64,000 nucleotides of DNA from Acidiferrobacteraceae bacterium (GTDB lineage Bacteria > Pseudomonadota > Gammaproteobacteria > Acidiferrobacterales > SZUA-150), in the NCBI GenBank assembly GCA_003228915.1, contig QIGL01000086.1, forward strand, positions 33,255 to 97,254. The letters run 5' to 3'. This document shows, in pieces, positions 40,818 through 50,456 of this stretch. Both the position numbers and the translations under genes were made by a program. Under the pieces are notes generated by a model, which made no database searches, had not been told where the DNA came from, and worked only from the letters and a program-made list of their open reading frames with translations. Within the stretch, counting starts at the first letter, position 1. Each line of letters opens with the position of its first letter.

Positions 40818-41432
40818 TTAATACAGGAGATAAGCGTAAGCCGACAATACATTGATATCTCCCCGTAAAGGCGCTTCATATTGCAAATGCAGGCCGATAT
40901 CGAGATCCCGGTTAATGGAATATTGCGTTGATACCCCGATCAGGAAGGGTACGGCTATTTCAGTCCTGTCCTTCCGCTCTGAGCCTACAATCCTATACCC
41001 GTTTTCAGTTACTCTATGACGTGACTCGAATTTTTCCTGGACAACACCCAGGCCTGCGCCCAGCCACACGGCTTTATCAAAAAATGCAAACTGCAACATG
41101 CCCGTGGCGCCAATTCGGGTAATATCCTGGCCGATTTCGGTGGGGCTTGCGTCCAGGGTGGCAGCCTGGCCGAACATATTGATAAATAAACGCTTGTCCC
41201 GGGTCAAATCACTAACCAGCAATATATTCGGAAAACTGAATTCGGTGGTATCAGCTGTTTTGCCGTCAGGGTCGTCGACTTTCATGCTGGAAGTGCCGAC
41301 CATTAAGCCATAACGAAGAGAGCGTTTAGCGTCTGCTTCGGCTTTGGCGATTGCAGGTAAAAATAGAATAGTGGTGATGAGCGCCAAAAGTATATAAGTA
41401 TGGAGTTCGGCCTTGCCTGTTTTTATATTCAT
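40818..41432 (-). CDS. Outer-membrane beta-barrel-like protein
   Basis: Signal peptide; alternating amphipathic pattern; C-terminal aromatic (SAYAYLLY). Confidence 0.6.
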   Translation of the reverse strand: MNIKTGKAELHTYILLALITTILFLPAIAKAEADAKRSLRYGLMVGTSSMKVDDPDGKTADTTEFSFPNILLVSDLTRDKRLFINMFGQAATLDASPTEIGQDITRIGATGMLQFAFFDKAVWLGAGLGVVQEKFESRHRVTENGYRIVGSERKDRTEIAVPFLIGVSTQYSINRDLDIGLHLQYEAPLRGDINVLSAYAYLLY

Positions 41433-41730
41433 GATTGATCTATTTATGTATTAAAGTTATGGTTTTAATCTAGGTCCGGGCACCGATTGAAACATCGAAA
41501 GGCATGGTAGTTCAAGAAATTAATGGAGATAGTTGTTAAAAAGTTCCATATTCTCCATAGTGTGGATCACGCTAACGCCTCATTCATGCCGGTATGTTAT
41601 AGTATTTTTTTGCCATTCATTCTCAGTGTTGAGGTTCTTTGGGTATACCGAGACTCTTTGGCGCTAAATATTTATTCAAATTTATGATCACAATATATTC
41701 ACAACTCTACTTACATAAAATACGACAAGC

Positions 41731-44700
41731 ATGGACGCCGCCTCTTCAAAAATACATTTTGTTATCGCTGGCGCCAAACAAACGGCTATCAGCCTGCATG
41801 CCTCCGATGCCATCTCGGCGTGTTTTACAACCAGAATTCTCTTTCTAACTGAGCCCGGCACGAATCCTGGGGCTTTTCTGGGTAGCCAGGCATCATGCCA
41901 GGCAATCGATAGCGATGATGGTGCTCATTACTGGGCTGGTATTATCACCCAGGTTGAAGAAAAAGGGCTGAACGCAAAAAATAAATTGCGTATCGAGATA
42001 ACCCTGCGACCCCGTTTGTGGTCACTCAGCCTGCAAACTGATCATCGTGTCATCCGGGGCATGAGTGCGGTTGAGTTGGTTAACGCGACCCTGGCTCGAC
42101 ACAATATCGACCAGGCCGATATTCAATGGCAGCTTAATCGACTCTACCCGATGCTGCCATACACCGTTCAATATAAAGAAACTGACCTGGCCTTTATTCA
42201 GCGCCTGCTCAGCGATAACGGTATTAGTTACTGGTTTGACTGTGAAAACGGTCAGGATATTGTTCGCTTTACAGACCACAATAGTCATTTTCCCTATGTC
42301 GACCTGGGGGCGATTCCGTTGATACCGCCAACTGGGACCGAATCTGGATCAAAACGGGCCCAGGCCTGCTTTCACCGTTTTGGTAAAACATCTGGCGCTC
42401 GTCCCCGGCGAACCGCCCTCCATGACTGGCATGACATGACACCACAAGTGCGCCTGCTGGCGGGTGATATTCCTGGCAAAGACAGCAATGATACGGACGT
42501 GATTTATGGTTCCGGCCAAACACAAATCGAGGCCGCCAGTATCCGGGCCGAGACAGAAAATGAACGAAACGCGGTGGCAGCAGATCAGTATCTACTGGAT
42601 GGCAGCGTGGCATCGCTTGCCCCTGGCATGGCCTTCTCCTTTAAGCACCCCGACTTAACCCGGTATTCCGGTGATTATCTTGTTGTCGAGATGAGTCATA
42701 AAATAATTCAACGGGCCGGCGCCGAGATTGAAGGCGATGGCACTGACTTAAGCTATACCAACTCTGTCAAACTCATTAGCCGGGAAAAACCATACAGGCC
42801 ACCAGCGGCAAGCAAACCTGTCCTGCCCACGGTTTACACTGCCCGCGTTGAAAACGACGGCGATTATGCCCTGTTGGATGAAAGGGGTCGGTTGCGTCTG
42901 CGCAATGTTTTTGATCTTGAGCCAAGCCGGCCGACCCAGGCCACGCCTTTTATTCGCAAGGCGCAATCCTATGGCGGTGGCCCCGGTGAAGGTGGCACTG
43001 CCACTGGTTTACATTTGCCGCTTACAGGTGGCACCGAAGTTTTATGGGGCTCAATCGATGGCGACCCGGATCGTCCGGTTATCCTGGGCACACTGCCAAA
43101 CCCGGAAACACCCAGCCCAATTAACAGTGACAACCCGGCCCAAAATCGTTTGCGCACGGCGTCGGATAACGAGTGGTTGCTCGATGATACAACCGGACAA
43201 GAGCGTATCGAACTAAAACAAGGGGATGTTGACGAGCCATTCAATTTATTCCGGCTCGATGCCAATAACGAGGGCCATAAAATACGCCTTGCCTGCACCT
43301 ATGGCGCCCTCGCAGTTTATGCAAAAAAAACCATGCTCGTTGATGCCGGTGATACCATCACCCAAAAACACGGTAATGATCGCACCGAAATTGTCGAAAA
43401 CGAGTCAAACCTGGCCACAAAAAATAAAGACATCTATGCGCAAGCCGCTACCGACCATGTTCATACCGCTAAAAAAAATATCAAACACACCGCCAAGGAA
43501 AATATTGAACAACGGGCAGAAAAAATCACCACCTGGCGTGCCCAAAAAAATGCCCGCCTGACCATCAAGCAAGGCGATCAAATTATTAGTGTTGAGAATA
43601 GTAGCCTGGTCATTCAATCGCCTAACAAGCTGGCCATTACCGGTAAGGGCGGCGGGTCCATAAAAATTGGTCAAAATGGCGGCGGCCTGGAAATCGATTC
43701 CGGGGGCAACGTCAAACTCTATGGCAAAAAAGTCACCCTTAACGGTGCCAGCGGCACAACATTTAATGGCAACACCAGTTATGACATTGGCGGTGCGCCC
43801 AGTTTAAACGCTGGACCGCTTGCGGCCCTGGATCCAGGTGAATTACCCTGGATTGAAACCGAAAGCAAAACACCGGACACCCATAACCTGGAGTTGAGCC
43901 TCACCGACGAGTTTATTGAGACCTTGCCAAAACATCTCGATCTTATGGACGGGGCCAAGTACACCCTCACTACCGACCTGGGCGAAACCAGGCAAGGCAC
44001 GATTGAAGACAGAAAAATTGATGAAAAAGATATTATTATCGCCAATACATTTGATTTGGCATTTGAAGAAAAAGGTGGTGGCAGCCAGCCAGATGTTATC
44101 GGCAAACCCAAGGTGTTTGTGCCGAAAAAAATTCACCAGAATTTTACCAGCCTGAAGTGGAGCCAGGAACGCTTTAAACCGGGTCAGGAAGTTAAACAAC
44201 TTTTTAAGGCAAAAGAATGCGCAGCCGGCGACAAGGCAACATTAACAGTCTACGAGATTGATGATAATGGCCAGCAACAGGAAGTCGAATCTAAATCCAT
44301 CACCCTGACACAAGGGCCCGGTAACTACGCCTTCCCGTGGTCCCGCAGTGTTGACGATGCCGAGAAAGATCTTGACCAGGACATCAAGAGCGGTGACGAA
44401 GGCGCATTAAAATACGTATTTGAAGTAGCCATGGCGGATGGCGCACCGGCAAGCTCCCCGCTACTACTGATGCCGGCTACTTACGAGCTAAAAATTTGCG
44501 ATGGCCCGGAGGCTGATAGTGCTTGTTACCCCAATGAGAAATTTAAATTAAAACGGGATGGCAAAGTCATTCGCGAAGGCAAAACCGATGAAAATGGCAC
44601 CGCTTTTATTCGTTGCACCAATCCAAACGCGAAATACATGCTTGAAATTCTTGATAACGAAATTGAGTTAGATGTCTCAGACCTGCAAGCTGTCGACTAG
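41731..44700 (+). CDS. tssI: Second T6SS VgrG with about 300-aa C-terminal extension
   Basis: gp27/gp5 sequence (LHLPLTGGTEVLWGSIDGDPDRPVILGTLPNPETPSPI) then KLYGKKVTLNGASG; extension from about 43.8 kb. Confidence 0.92.
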   Translation: MDAASSKIHFVIAGAKQTAISLHASDAISACFTTRILFLTEPGTNPGAFLGSQASCQAIDSDDGAHYWAGIITQVEEKGLNAKNKLRIEITLRPRLWSLSLQTDHRVIRGMSAVELVNATLARHNIDQADIQWQLNRLYPMLPYTVQYKETDLAFIQRLLSDNGISYWFDCENGQDIVRFTDHNSHFPYVDLGAIPLIPPTGTESGSKRAQACFHRFGKTSGARPRRTALHDWHDMTPQVRLLAGDIPGKDSNDTDVIYGSGQTQIEAASIRAETENERNAVAADQYLLDGSVASLAPGMAFSFKHPDLTRYSGDYLVVEMSHKIIQRAGAEIEGDGTDLSYTNSVKLISREKPYRPPAASKPVLPTVYTARVENDGDYALLDERGRLRLRNVFDLEPSRPTQATPFIRKAQSYGGGPGEGGTATGLHLPLTGGTEVLWGSIDGDPDRPVILGTLPNPETPSPINSDNPAQNRLRTASDNEWLLDDTTGQERIELKQGDVDEPFNLFRLDANNEGHKIRLACTYGALAVYAKKTMLVDAGDTITQKHGNDRTEIVENESNLATKNKDIYAQAATDHVHTAKKNIKHTAKENIEQRAEKITTWRAQKNARLTIKQGDQIISVENSSLVIQSPNKLAITGKGGGSIKIGQNGGGLEIDSGGNVKLYGKKVTLNGASGTTFNGNTSYDIGGAPSLNAGPLAALDPGELPWIETESKTPDTHNLELSLTDEFIETLPKHLDLMDGAKYTLTTDLGETRQGTIEDRKIDEKDIIIANTFDLAFEEKGGGSQPDVIGKPKVFVPKKIHQNFTSLKWSQERFKPGQEVKQLFKAKECAAGDKATLTVYEIDDNGQQQEVESKSITLTQGPGNYAFPWSRSVDDAEKDLDQDIKSGDEGALKYVFEVAMADGAPASSPLLLMPATYELKICDGPEADSACYPNEKFKLKRDGKVIREGKTDENGTAFIRCTNPNAKYMLEILDNEIELDVSDLQAVD

Positions 44701-44709
44701 GAAATTCTA

Positions 44710-45999
44710 ATGGCCGAGAACAACCCAACTAAATCCAAAACCAGCATCAAACAGGGCAAAGCAAACAGAATTCCTGTTTACAGCGGTGGCACCTGTTTTG
44801 GTGTCTTTTTTGATGGTACTGGTAATAATAGAAACAAAGATATACCAAACGGTAACGAGAGCAATATCGCCAAGTTATTTGATTTTTATAATTTTGAATC
44901 GTATACCAATAAAGACGGTATTGAGTGCACGAACAATGATCGCTATTACAAAATTGGCGTGGGCTCAACTGCTGGCACTTTATTCCTTGGTGGATTTAGT
45001 GGTGCCGGTGCCACGAGTCGTATTGATGATGCATACGAAGAAGCGGTCAGCCACTTTAATAAAAAAGAAAATATTTATCGCAAGAAAAAATACCTGGACG
45101 TGTTTGGCTTTAGCCGGGGCGCGGCCTTGGCCCGTCATTTTGTCAACATGGTGAAATATTTAAAGCTACCTGATAAAACTAATGGCGGCTTCCATGATAT
45201 CGAACTTCGTTTCCTGGGGATTTTTGATACGGTTGGCTCGTTTGGCCTGCCTGGCAACATGGTCGATTCTGGTTTTGATTTTCATCTCGACCGTGATTTT
45301 GTAAAACGAACCGTACACCTGACCGCCGAGCATGAAAAACGGGGGTTATTTGATCTCACCAGCATCAAAAAAAATAAAAGTGAGGCACTACCGGGAAATT
45401 GTCTGGAAAAATCATTCCCCGGCGCCCACTCAGACGTGGGAGGCGGTTATGCCTACCGCGCCTACCGCAGTGAAGGCTGGTATAAGGAACGCCTGGTACC
45501 AGCGCAAGACTCCACCGGAAAAACAATTATGAAACTCAAGAATGTGCCTGAAAAAAACATGCAGTATGAGAAAGATGTTAATCTCACCGATGATGCCATC
45601 TATAATCAATCCGAAAATATTGATGAAGATTACTATTTAAAAGAACAAACAGAAAAATCCAGCGAGCTTGCTCGCATACCTCTGAAATTCATGCATGAAG
45701 AAATGGTTAAAGCCGACATCAATGTTATCCCCTGGGAAGAACACGACCGTTATGAGAAAAGTATAAAAATAGAACCCCAGGTTCAGGCCTTTTACGATCA
45801 GAATCAATCCGGCATGCCTTTTAATGAGGCTGTTAATTCCAAATACATTCACGATTCAAGATATTTCGTTGATAAAATGGGCGTATCCATTGAAGACAAT
45901 GGCGGCAGCCGTGATATTTTTTATGCATCTGCCAATGCCCAATTATGGAAGAACTATCAAGAAGAAAAAGAAGAAGAGTGGAGAAACACAAGGATATAA
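44710..45999 (+). CDS. DUF2235 alpha/beta-hydrolase, Tle1-like T6SS lipase effector
   Basis: GVFFDGTGNN start motif and GFSRG nucleophile motif; directly follows vgrG. Confidence 0.85.
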   Translation: MAENNPTKSKTSIKQGKANRIPVYSGGTCFGVFFDGTGNNRNKDIPNGNESNIAKLFDFYNFESYTNKDGIECTNNDRYYKIGVGSTAGTLFLGGFSGAGATSRIDDAYEEAVSHFNKKENIYRKKKYLDVFGFSRGAALARHFVNMVKYLKLPDKTNGGFHDIELRFLGIFDTVGSFGLPGNMVDSGFDFHLDRDFVKRTVHLTAEHEKRGLFDLTSIKKNKSEALPGNCLEKSFPGAHSDVGGGYAYRAYRSEGWYKERLVPAQDSTGKTIMKLKNVPEKNMQYEKDVNLTDDAIYNQSENIDEDYYLKEQTEKSSELARIPLKFMHEEMVKADINVIPWEEHDRYEKSIKIEPQVQAFYDQNQSGMPFNEAVNSKYIHDSRYFVDKMGVSIEDNGGSRDIFYASANAQLWKNYQEEKEEEWRNTRI

Positions 46000-46004
46000 A
46001 AAAC

Positions 46005-46430
46005 ATGAAGCCCCGATTTCAAAAACCATTCTGGCAACTGGTCTTCTCGGCTACCTTGCTGCTAGCGTTATCGGCTTGCACTACCTACCCAGTTACCGTA
46101 TCCACAGAAACAGAACAAAAAGCTATCTGGGTTCTTGATATACAGTTCGGAGATTATCGTTTGCCTGGCGGCGGAATGGGTGGCAGTGTGGGTGAGAATA
46201 CCGGGCGGGGTAGATCCTCAGTCGGTCTGGGCCACATAAAAATTCCAGAAACTGCCACTTATCGCTGGAAAAAACGAGCCCATTACACTAAATCTAAATA
46301 TTTTCCTGTACACGAATACACTGTGCAACTACCCCAGGAAATGCCTGAATTAAAACCTGATCAAAAAATAAAATTTTTGTTTCTTATAAAAGAAGATAAT
46401 ACAGTAACTGTAGAAGTATTCGCATACTAG
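46005..46430 (+). CDS. Lipoprotein, candidate immunity protein of DUF2235 effector (copy 1)
   Basis: Likely start at internal Met (MKPRFQKPFWQLVFSATLLLALSACTTYP); lipobox; paralog of next gene. Confidence 0.7.
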   Translation: MKPRFQKPFWQLVFSATLLLALSACTTYPVTVSTETEQKAIWVLDIQFGDYRLPGGGMGGSVGENTGRGRSSVGLGHIKIPETATYRWKKRAHYTKSKYFPVHEYTVQLPQEMPELKPDQKIKFLFLIKEDNTVTVEVFAY

Positions 46431-46432
46431 GC

Positions 46433-46864
46433 ATGCGACATCGATATATCTTTGTTTGGTATACAAAATTATTTACTTTTGTAATCATAGTCCTGACATT
46501 TACCGGTTGCACAACTTACCCGGTGCAGGTATCCACAGAAACAGAACAAAAAGCGATCTGGGTTCTTGATATACAGTTCGGGGATTACCTTTTGCCTGGC
46601 GGAGGAATGGGAGGCAGTGTGGGTGAGAATACCGGGCGAGGAAGGAGTTCTGTGGGAATGGGTACGATAAGCATACCTAAGACAGCAACGTATCGCTGGT
46701 ATGACGATATCGTCCATTATTCAAAATACAAAGATATGCCGATTCATGAATACACGGTTAAATTACCCCAGGAAATGCCTGAGCTAAAACCTAAAGAGGT
46801 AATACTCTTTTTGTTTCTTATTAAAGAAGATAACACGGTGACCGTAGAAGTGAGGCCGCGTTAA
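46433..46864 (+). CDS. Lipoprotein, candidate immunity protein (copy 2, tandem paralog)
   Basis: VSTETEQKAIWVLDIQFGDYLLPGGGMGGSVGENTGRGRSSVGMG nearly identical to copy 1; lipobox TGCTTYP. Confidence 0.7.
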   Translation: MRHRYIFVWYTKLFTFVIIVLTFTGCTTYPVQVSTETEQKAIWVLDIQFGDYLLPGGGMGGSVGENTGRGRSSVGMGTISIPKTATYRWYDDIVHYSKYKDMPIHEYTVKLPQEMPELKPKEVILFLFLIKEDNTVTVEVRPR

Positions 46865-46913
46865 TTTAGTTTTACCAATTTTGTCGCTAAAAATACAGGC
46901 TTAATTAACCGAA

Positions 46914-48426
46914 TTACTGGCTCAGCAGGATTTTGTTCTCTTTATTCTGTAACATTTCCCTTAGCCATCGCTCTCCTTCAGCATCCATATAAGTAATATT
47001 TCGTAAGTCGATTTCGAATTTAGCACCACTTTCTGATGCCTTTGTGATGGCGCTTTCAATGTAGGGCAATGATCCGTAGTAAAGACTGCCATAAATCGTC
47101 AGGACGTTTTCTTTAAACGTAATGTCCGGACGAATATTACTCCACTTGAAGTGAATTAACGCAAGCAACGATCCAACAATAACGGCACCAAACAATCCGA
47201 AGATATGAACAGAAATAAACGCAGTCAGAAAAATAATCGCCTCCGGCCAGTTTGAAAAATGGGGTCGAATATCTTGCCAGTTAATCATGTTGGCGCCAAC
47301 AATCATGATTACTGCTGCCATTGCCGGGATCGGGATAATGGCAATCAGATCCGAGAACGCCAGCACAAGAATCAAAAGAAAAATTGCCGACGATACCGCC
47401 ACGAACCTGGTCCTGGTGCCCATGGTATACATGAGCCACATACGGTTAAAAGAGGCGCAGGTGGGCAAAGCTGATAAAAATGGCAGTACGCAATTACTCA
47501 CCGCATCAGTGCCGATGCCAACCGTGCTTTCCACATGCTGGCCTGTTTTTCGATTCATCCTGCGCATGGCGGCCACGGTTTGAAAAAGTCCCAACATGGC
47601 CAGGGTAACGGCACCGGGCATGATGGCGATAATGTCGGGTAAGGCTTCCTGGGTAAACAAGGGCATTGAAGGAAACACAAAACCAATGGCGGAAAAATCG
47701 GCAGTTTGTTCTACCAGGATATTTTCCAGGCCATATAGATTTCCCAGGTACTCCGACCAGGCCATATAGATTTCCCAGGTACTCCGAATAAATAGTACCG
47801 ACAATAATGCCGACTAATATTCCCCAGTTACGTACCGGCTTGATACTGCGCACAATAATCGCTGACACCAGCGTGACCATGCCAATTCCGATCGCGTGCA
47901 TGTTGCCAATTTCCAGTACCGCCAGGATATTATGCCAGGCGATGGCCAGTGGCCACTCCACTTCTGTGTTAATGGGCAGGCCGCCAAAGGCAGTAATAGA
48001 TTTTAATATCAGGAATAAACCAATACCGGCAATCATGCCATTGATAACAGCCTCGCTCATAAGGTCGAGTAACCTGGCTAGCGGTTTGATGAAATAAAAT
48101 AATAATTGCACCAGGCCCGCCATGAGTATGAGCGTTAACGCATAACCCATATAACTGACACCGAATTGTGGCGCGATTGGCAACAGCGTCACACCCACTA
48201 CGGCAGACAGGGTGCTGTTGGGCCCGCCATGAAAGACGCTTGAAGGATTTAACAAGGCGGTAAACAACACGCCCCATATTGCCGCGTAGATTCCAAAGTA
48301 TGGCGGCACACCGGCCAGGGTAGTTGAAAAAGCAATCGCCTGGGGCAGCACCACAATCGCCAGTGTTAGGCCTACCAATAATTCATTGGGCAGGATTTTT
48401 GTATCCGGAATTAATTTTTTAAACAT
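46914..48426 (-). pseudogene. SulP-family inorganic anion permease with STAS domain, frame broken by 31-bp tandem duplication
   Basis: ORF 47506..48426 (LVGLTLAIVVLPQAIAFSTTLAGVPPYFGIYAAIWG) and ORF 46914..47804 (...TVGIGTDAVSNCVLPFLSALPTCASFNR...STAS) are two halves joined at the duplication. Confidence 0.88.
47726..47787. repeat. 31-bp exact tandem duplication (ccaggccatatagatttcccaggtactccga x2) in the SulP gene
   Basis: Direct reading. Confidence 0.97.
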
Positions 48427-49550
48427 TATTTCGGGCTACTATTCTGGCTGTTATCCAGGTTATTGATTTGGGCAGATGTTGTTTCAGGATTAAAAAATGC
48501 GATTAATTTTGGCATGGCAAACATCATCATTTGTTGCCAGGCAGCAGTCACGGGCCCTTCCCGGTCACCGGCAGGCCTTGGTAAGTTACTTATATAAAAT
48601 GCGATATCGCGGCACTCCTGACTCTTCAGGCTTCCTTCCTGGCCCAGGGGCATGTTGCGACAAATAAACCCGGGCAAAATAGTTGAGACAAATCTAAAAT
48701 AATTGCGTGATTGTTTATTAAAAGAATCCGGGCCGGCCACAGCAGGAAAAATAACACGACCGTTTACCACCGTTCCACGCCCGTCTTTGCCGTGACACTT
48801 GGCACACTTTTGCTTAAATAGTGCAGCGCCCCGGACATAATCATCACCGCGTTTTTCGGTCATCGAAACAGACACTTCATCAATGCCCTGCTCTGCATAG
48901 CGCGTATGGTATTTAAGACCCAGTGCGCCAGACAGGAATCGGCTGTAAGCCGTGATGTCACGAATAATGTCATCGGCGATATTTGGTTTATAGCCATTGG
49001 AAGAATTAATAAAACATTGCATTTGCCGTAGTTCGAAGGGCAACAACAAGCCAGTGAAACGGTCATAGGTATCGCCGCCATTACTCCAGGAAGCGGCCAT
49101 ACTTAAGGAACCGACAAGACGCTGGCCTTTGTCATTCTGTTTGTCACCAATTCCCTGGTGGCAATGATCACAGCTTGTTTGCTTGCCACGAATATAACGT
49201 TTTGAGTTCCAGCGTTCGATATCAAGTTTCGCATCCTGGCCCAGGGTGTCGTCAATAATATTACAGCCACGCTGGATGGCACGAATGTCCTGTTCTGAAT
49301 ATCCCGCGAGTCGTATCGTTTGACCTGTTTGCTGTGTCACGTATGGGGAAGTATAAGAATCACCAGCTTGTAAATTATATTTCTGGAACTTTTGATTACA
49401 GCCGATCGTAAGTGTGACGGGTTGTTCGCGAAAAGCGGCACGGGTCTCATGTTTGGCAAGCGCAACCAGGTAAAGTCCGCCGAGAATTGTTATCACGACA
49501 GAGGTGCTGACTAATTTTTTGATGGTGCCATGCTTCATATGGGGCTTCAT
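48426..49550 (-). CDS. Diheme cytochrome c, TsdA/SoxA-like
   Basis: Two CXXCH (CDHCH, CAKCH), IYxxNMPLG-like CRNMPLGQEGSL, FYISNLPRP typical of the thiosulfate dehydrogenase family. Confidence 0.75.
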   Translation of the reverse strand: MKPHMKHGTIKKLVSTSVVITILGGLYLVALAKHETRAAFREQPVTLTIGCNQKFQKYNLQAGDSYTSPYVTQQTGQTIRLAGYSEQDIRAIQRGCNIIDDTLGQDAKLDIERWNSKRYIRGKQTSCDHCHQGIGDKQNDKGQRLVGSLSMAASWSNGGDTYDRFTGLLLPFELRQMQCFINSSNGYKPNIADDIIRDITAYSRFLSGALGLKYHTRYAEQGIDEVSVSMTEKRGDDYVRGAALFKQKCAKCHGKDGRGTVVNGRVIFPAVAGPDSFNKQSRNYFRFVSTILPGFICRNMPLGQEGSLKSQECRDIAFYISNLPRPAGDREGPVTAAWQQMMMFAMPKLIAFFNPETTSAQINNLDNSQNSSPK

Positions 49551-49552
49551 TT

Positions 49553-50077
49553 TTATTCTGCTAGCGGCCCCACCAGGGACCCTTCGGTAATTTTTAGGTC
49601 GTGGGCAACCAAACGCGCAAAAATACGGATATCCCGAATAGCCGGATCGTAAATCGTCGGTACAAATCCATCGAGCTTGCTAACGTAACAACGCATAATG
49701 CGTTCTTCAAAAGAGATACGCTTGCCCAGTTTGTTATCGTATCGATCAGAGCTGGCAAAACTATAGGCAATCTCTTCGGGGGTATGACAGCTGCCACAGT
49801 TATTGTTTTCAGATTGGGCCGTTTTCCTGGTGAAACGCCAGGCGAAATCGTAGGTTTTGTAAAATAACCCGTGACCATGACGTATAGCGCGGACAAAATA
49901 ACCGTCATCGCCAAATCGATTGACGTTATATTTCTGGCTAAATTCTTGCCATTGTTCATTGAGCCTGGTGTCACCACTACCAGGCAAACTAGCGCCCACT
50001 AATATATTGCTCAGAATGACAAATATGAGAATAGCTGCCACTTTAATCGACATTGTGATTCTTTCTTTGTTTTTCAT
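49553..50077 (-). CDS. Monoheme cytochrome c, half-size TsdA/SoxA-like
   Basis: CGSCH; FEERIMRCYVSKLDGFVP pattern; likely start at internal Met (MKNKERITMSIKVAAILIF). Confidence 0.65.
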   Translation of the reverse strand: MKNKERITMSIKVAAILIFVILSNILVGASLPGSGDTRLNEQWQEFSQKYNVNRFGDDGYFVRAIRHGHGLFYKTYDFAWRFTRKTAQSENNNCGSCHTPEEIAYSFASSDRYDNKLGKRISFEERIMRCYVSKLDGFVPTIYDPAIRDIRIFARLVAHDLKITEGSLVGPLAE

Positions 50078-50223
50078 GGCTTGTTTTTCTTTCAGCAGGA
50101 ACCGTTTGCTTAAACCCGGGTAACAGCTAGTAATAGAGTATGACTGGCAGGGCATTCTATCATTAGCGACCGCTAAAATACATTTGTCATCTTTTTAAAA
50201 GAAACCTGCCGCCGCACGGGGAT

Positions 50224-50436
50224 TTGGTTATAATGCGGGGCCAATTTGACCCGGGAAATCTGAACATGGTTCGCGTCCTGCTCTCTTTTATAGTTATTTT
50301 TATTGTTGCCCTGGCGGCGCTGCTTGGTTACAGCATGCTGGCCAAATTACCGCGCAATACCAAACTCAAATTTATGATATCTGTCATTATTGCCGTTATC
50401 GGCACGGTGGTCATTTTTTTATTAGAAGTAAATTAA
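50224..50436 (+). CDS. Small two-TM membrane protein
   Basis: 70 aa with two hydrophobic segments; immediately upstream of SPFH gene. Confidence 0.55.
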   Translation: MVIMRGQFDPGNLNMVRVLLSFIVIFIVALAALLGYSMLAKLPRNTKLKFMISVIIAVIGTVVIFLLEVN

Positions 50437-50456
50437 CAGTATAACTGGAGAAAAAC

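Noticed and set aside
42022-44199. Multiple ORFs antisense or out of frame inside the second vgrG
   Set aside because: Shadow ORFs of a clearly coding VgrG frame
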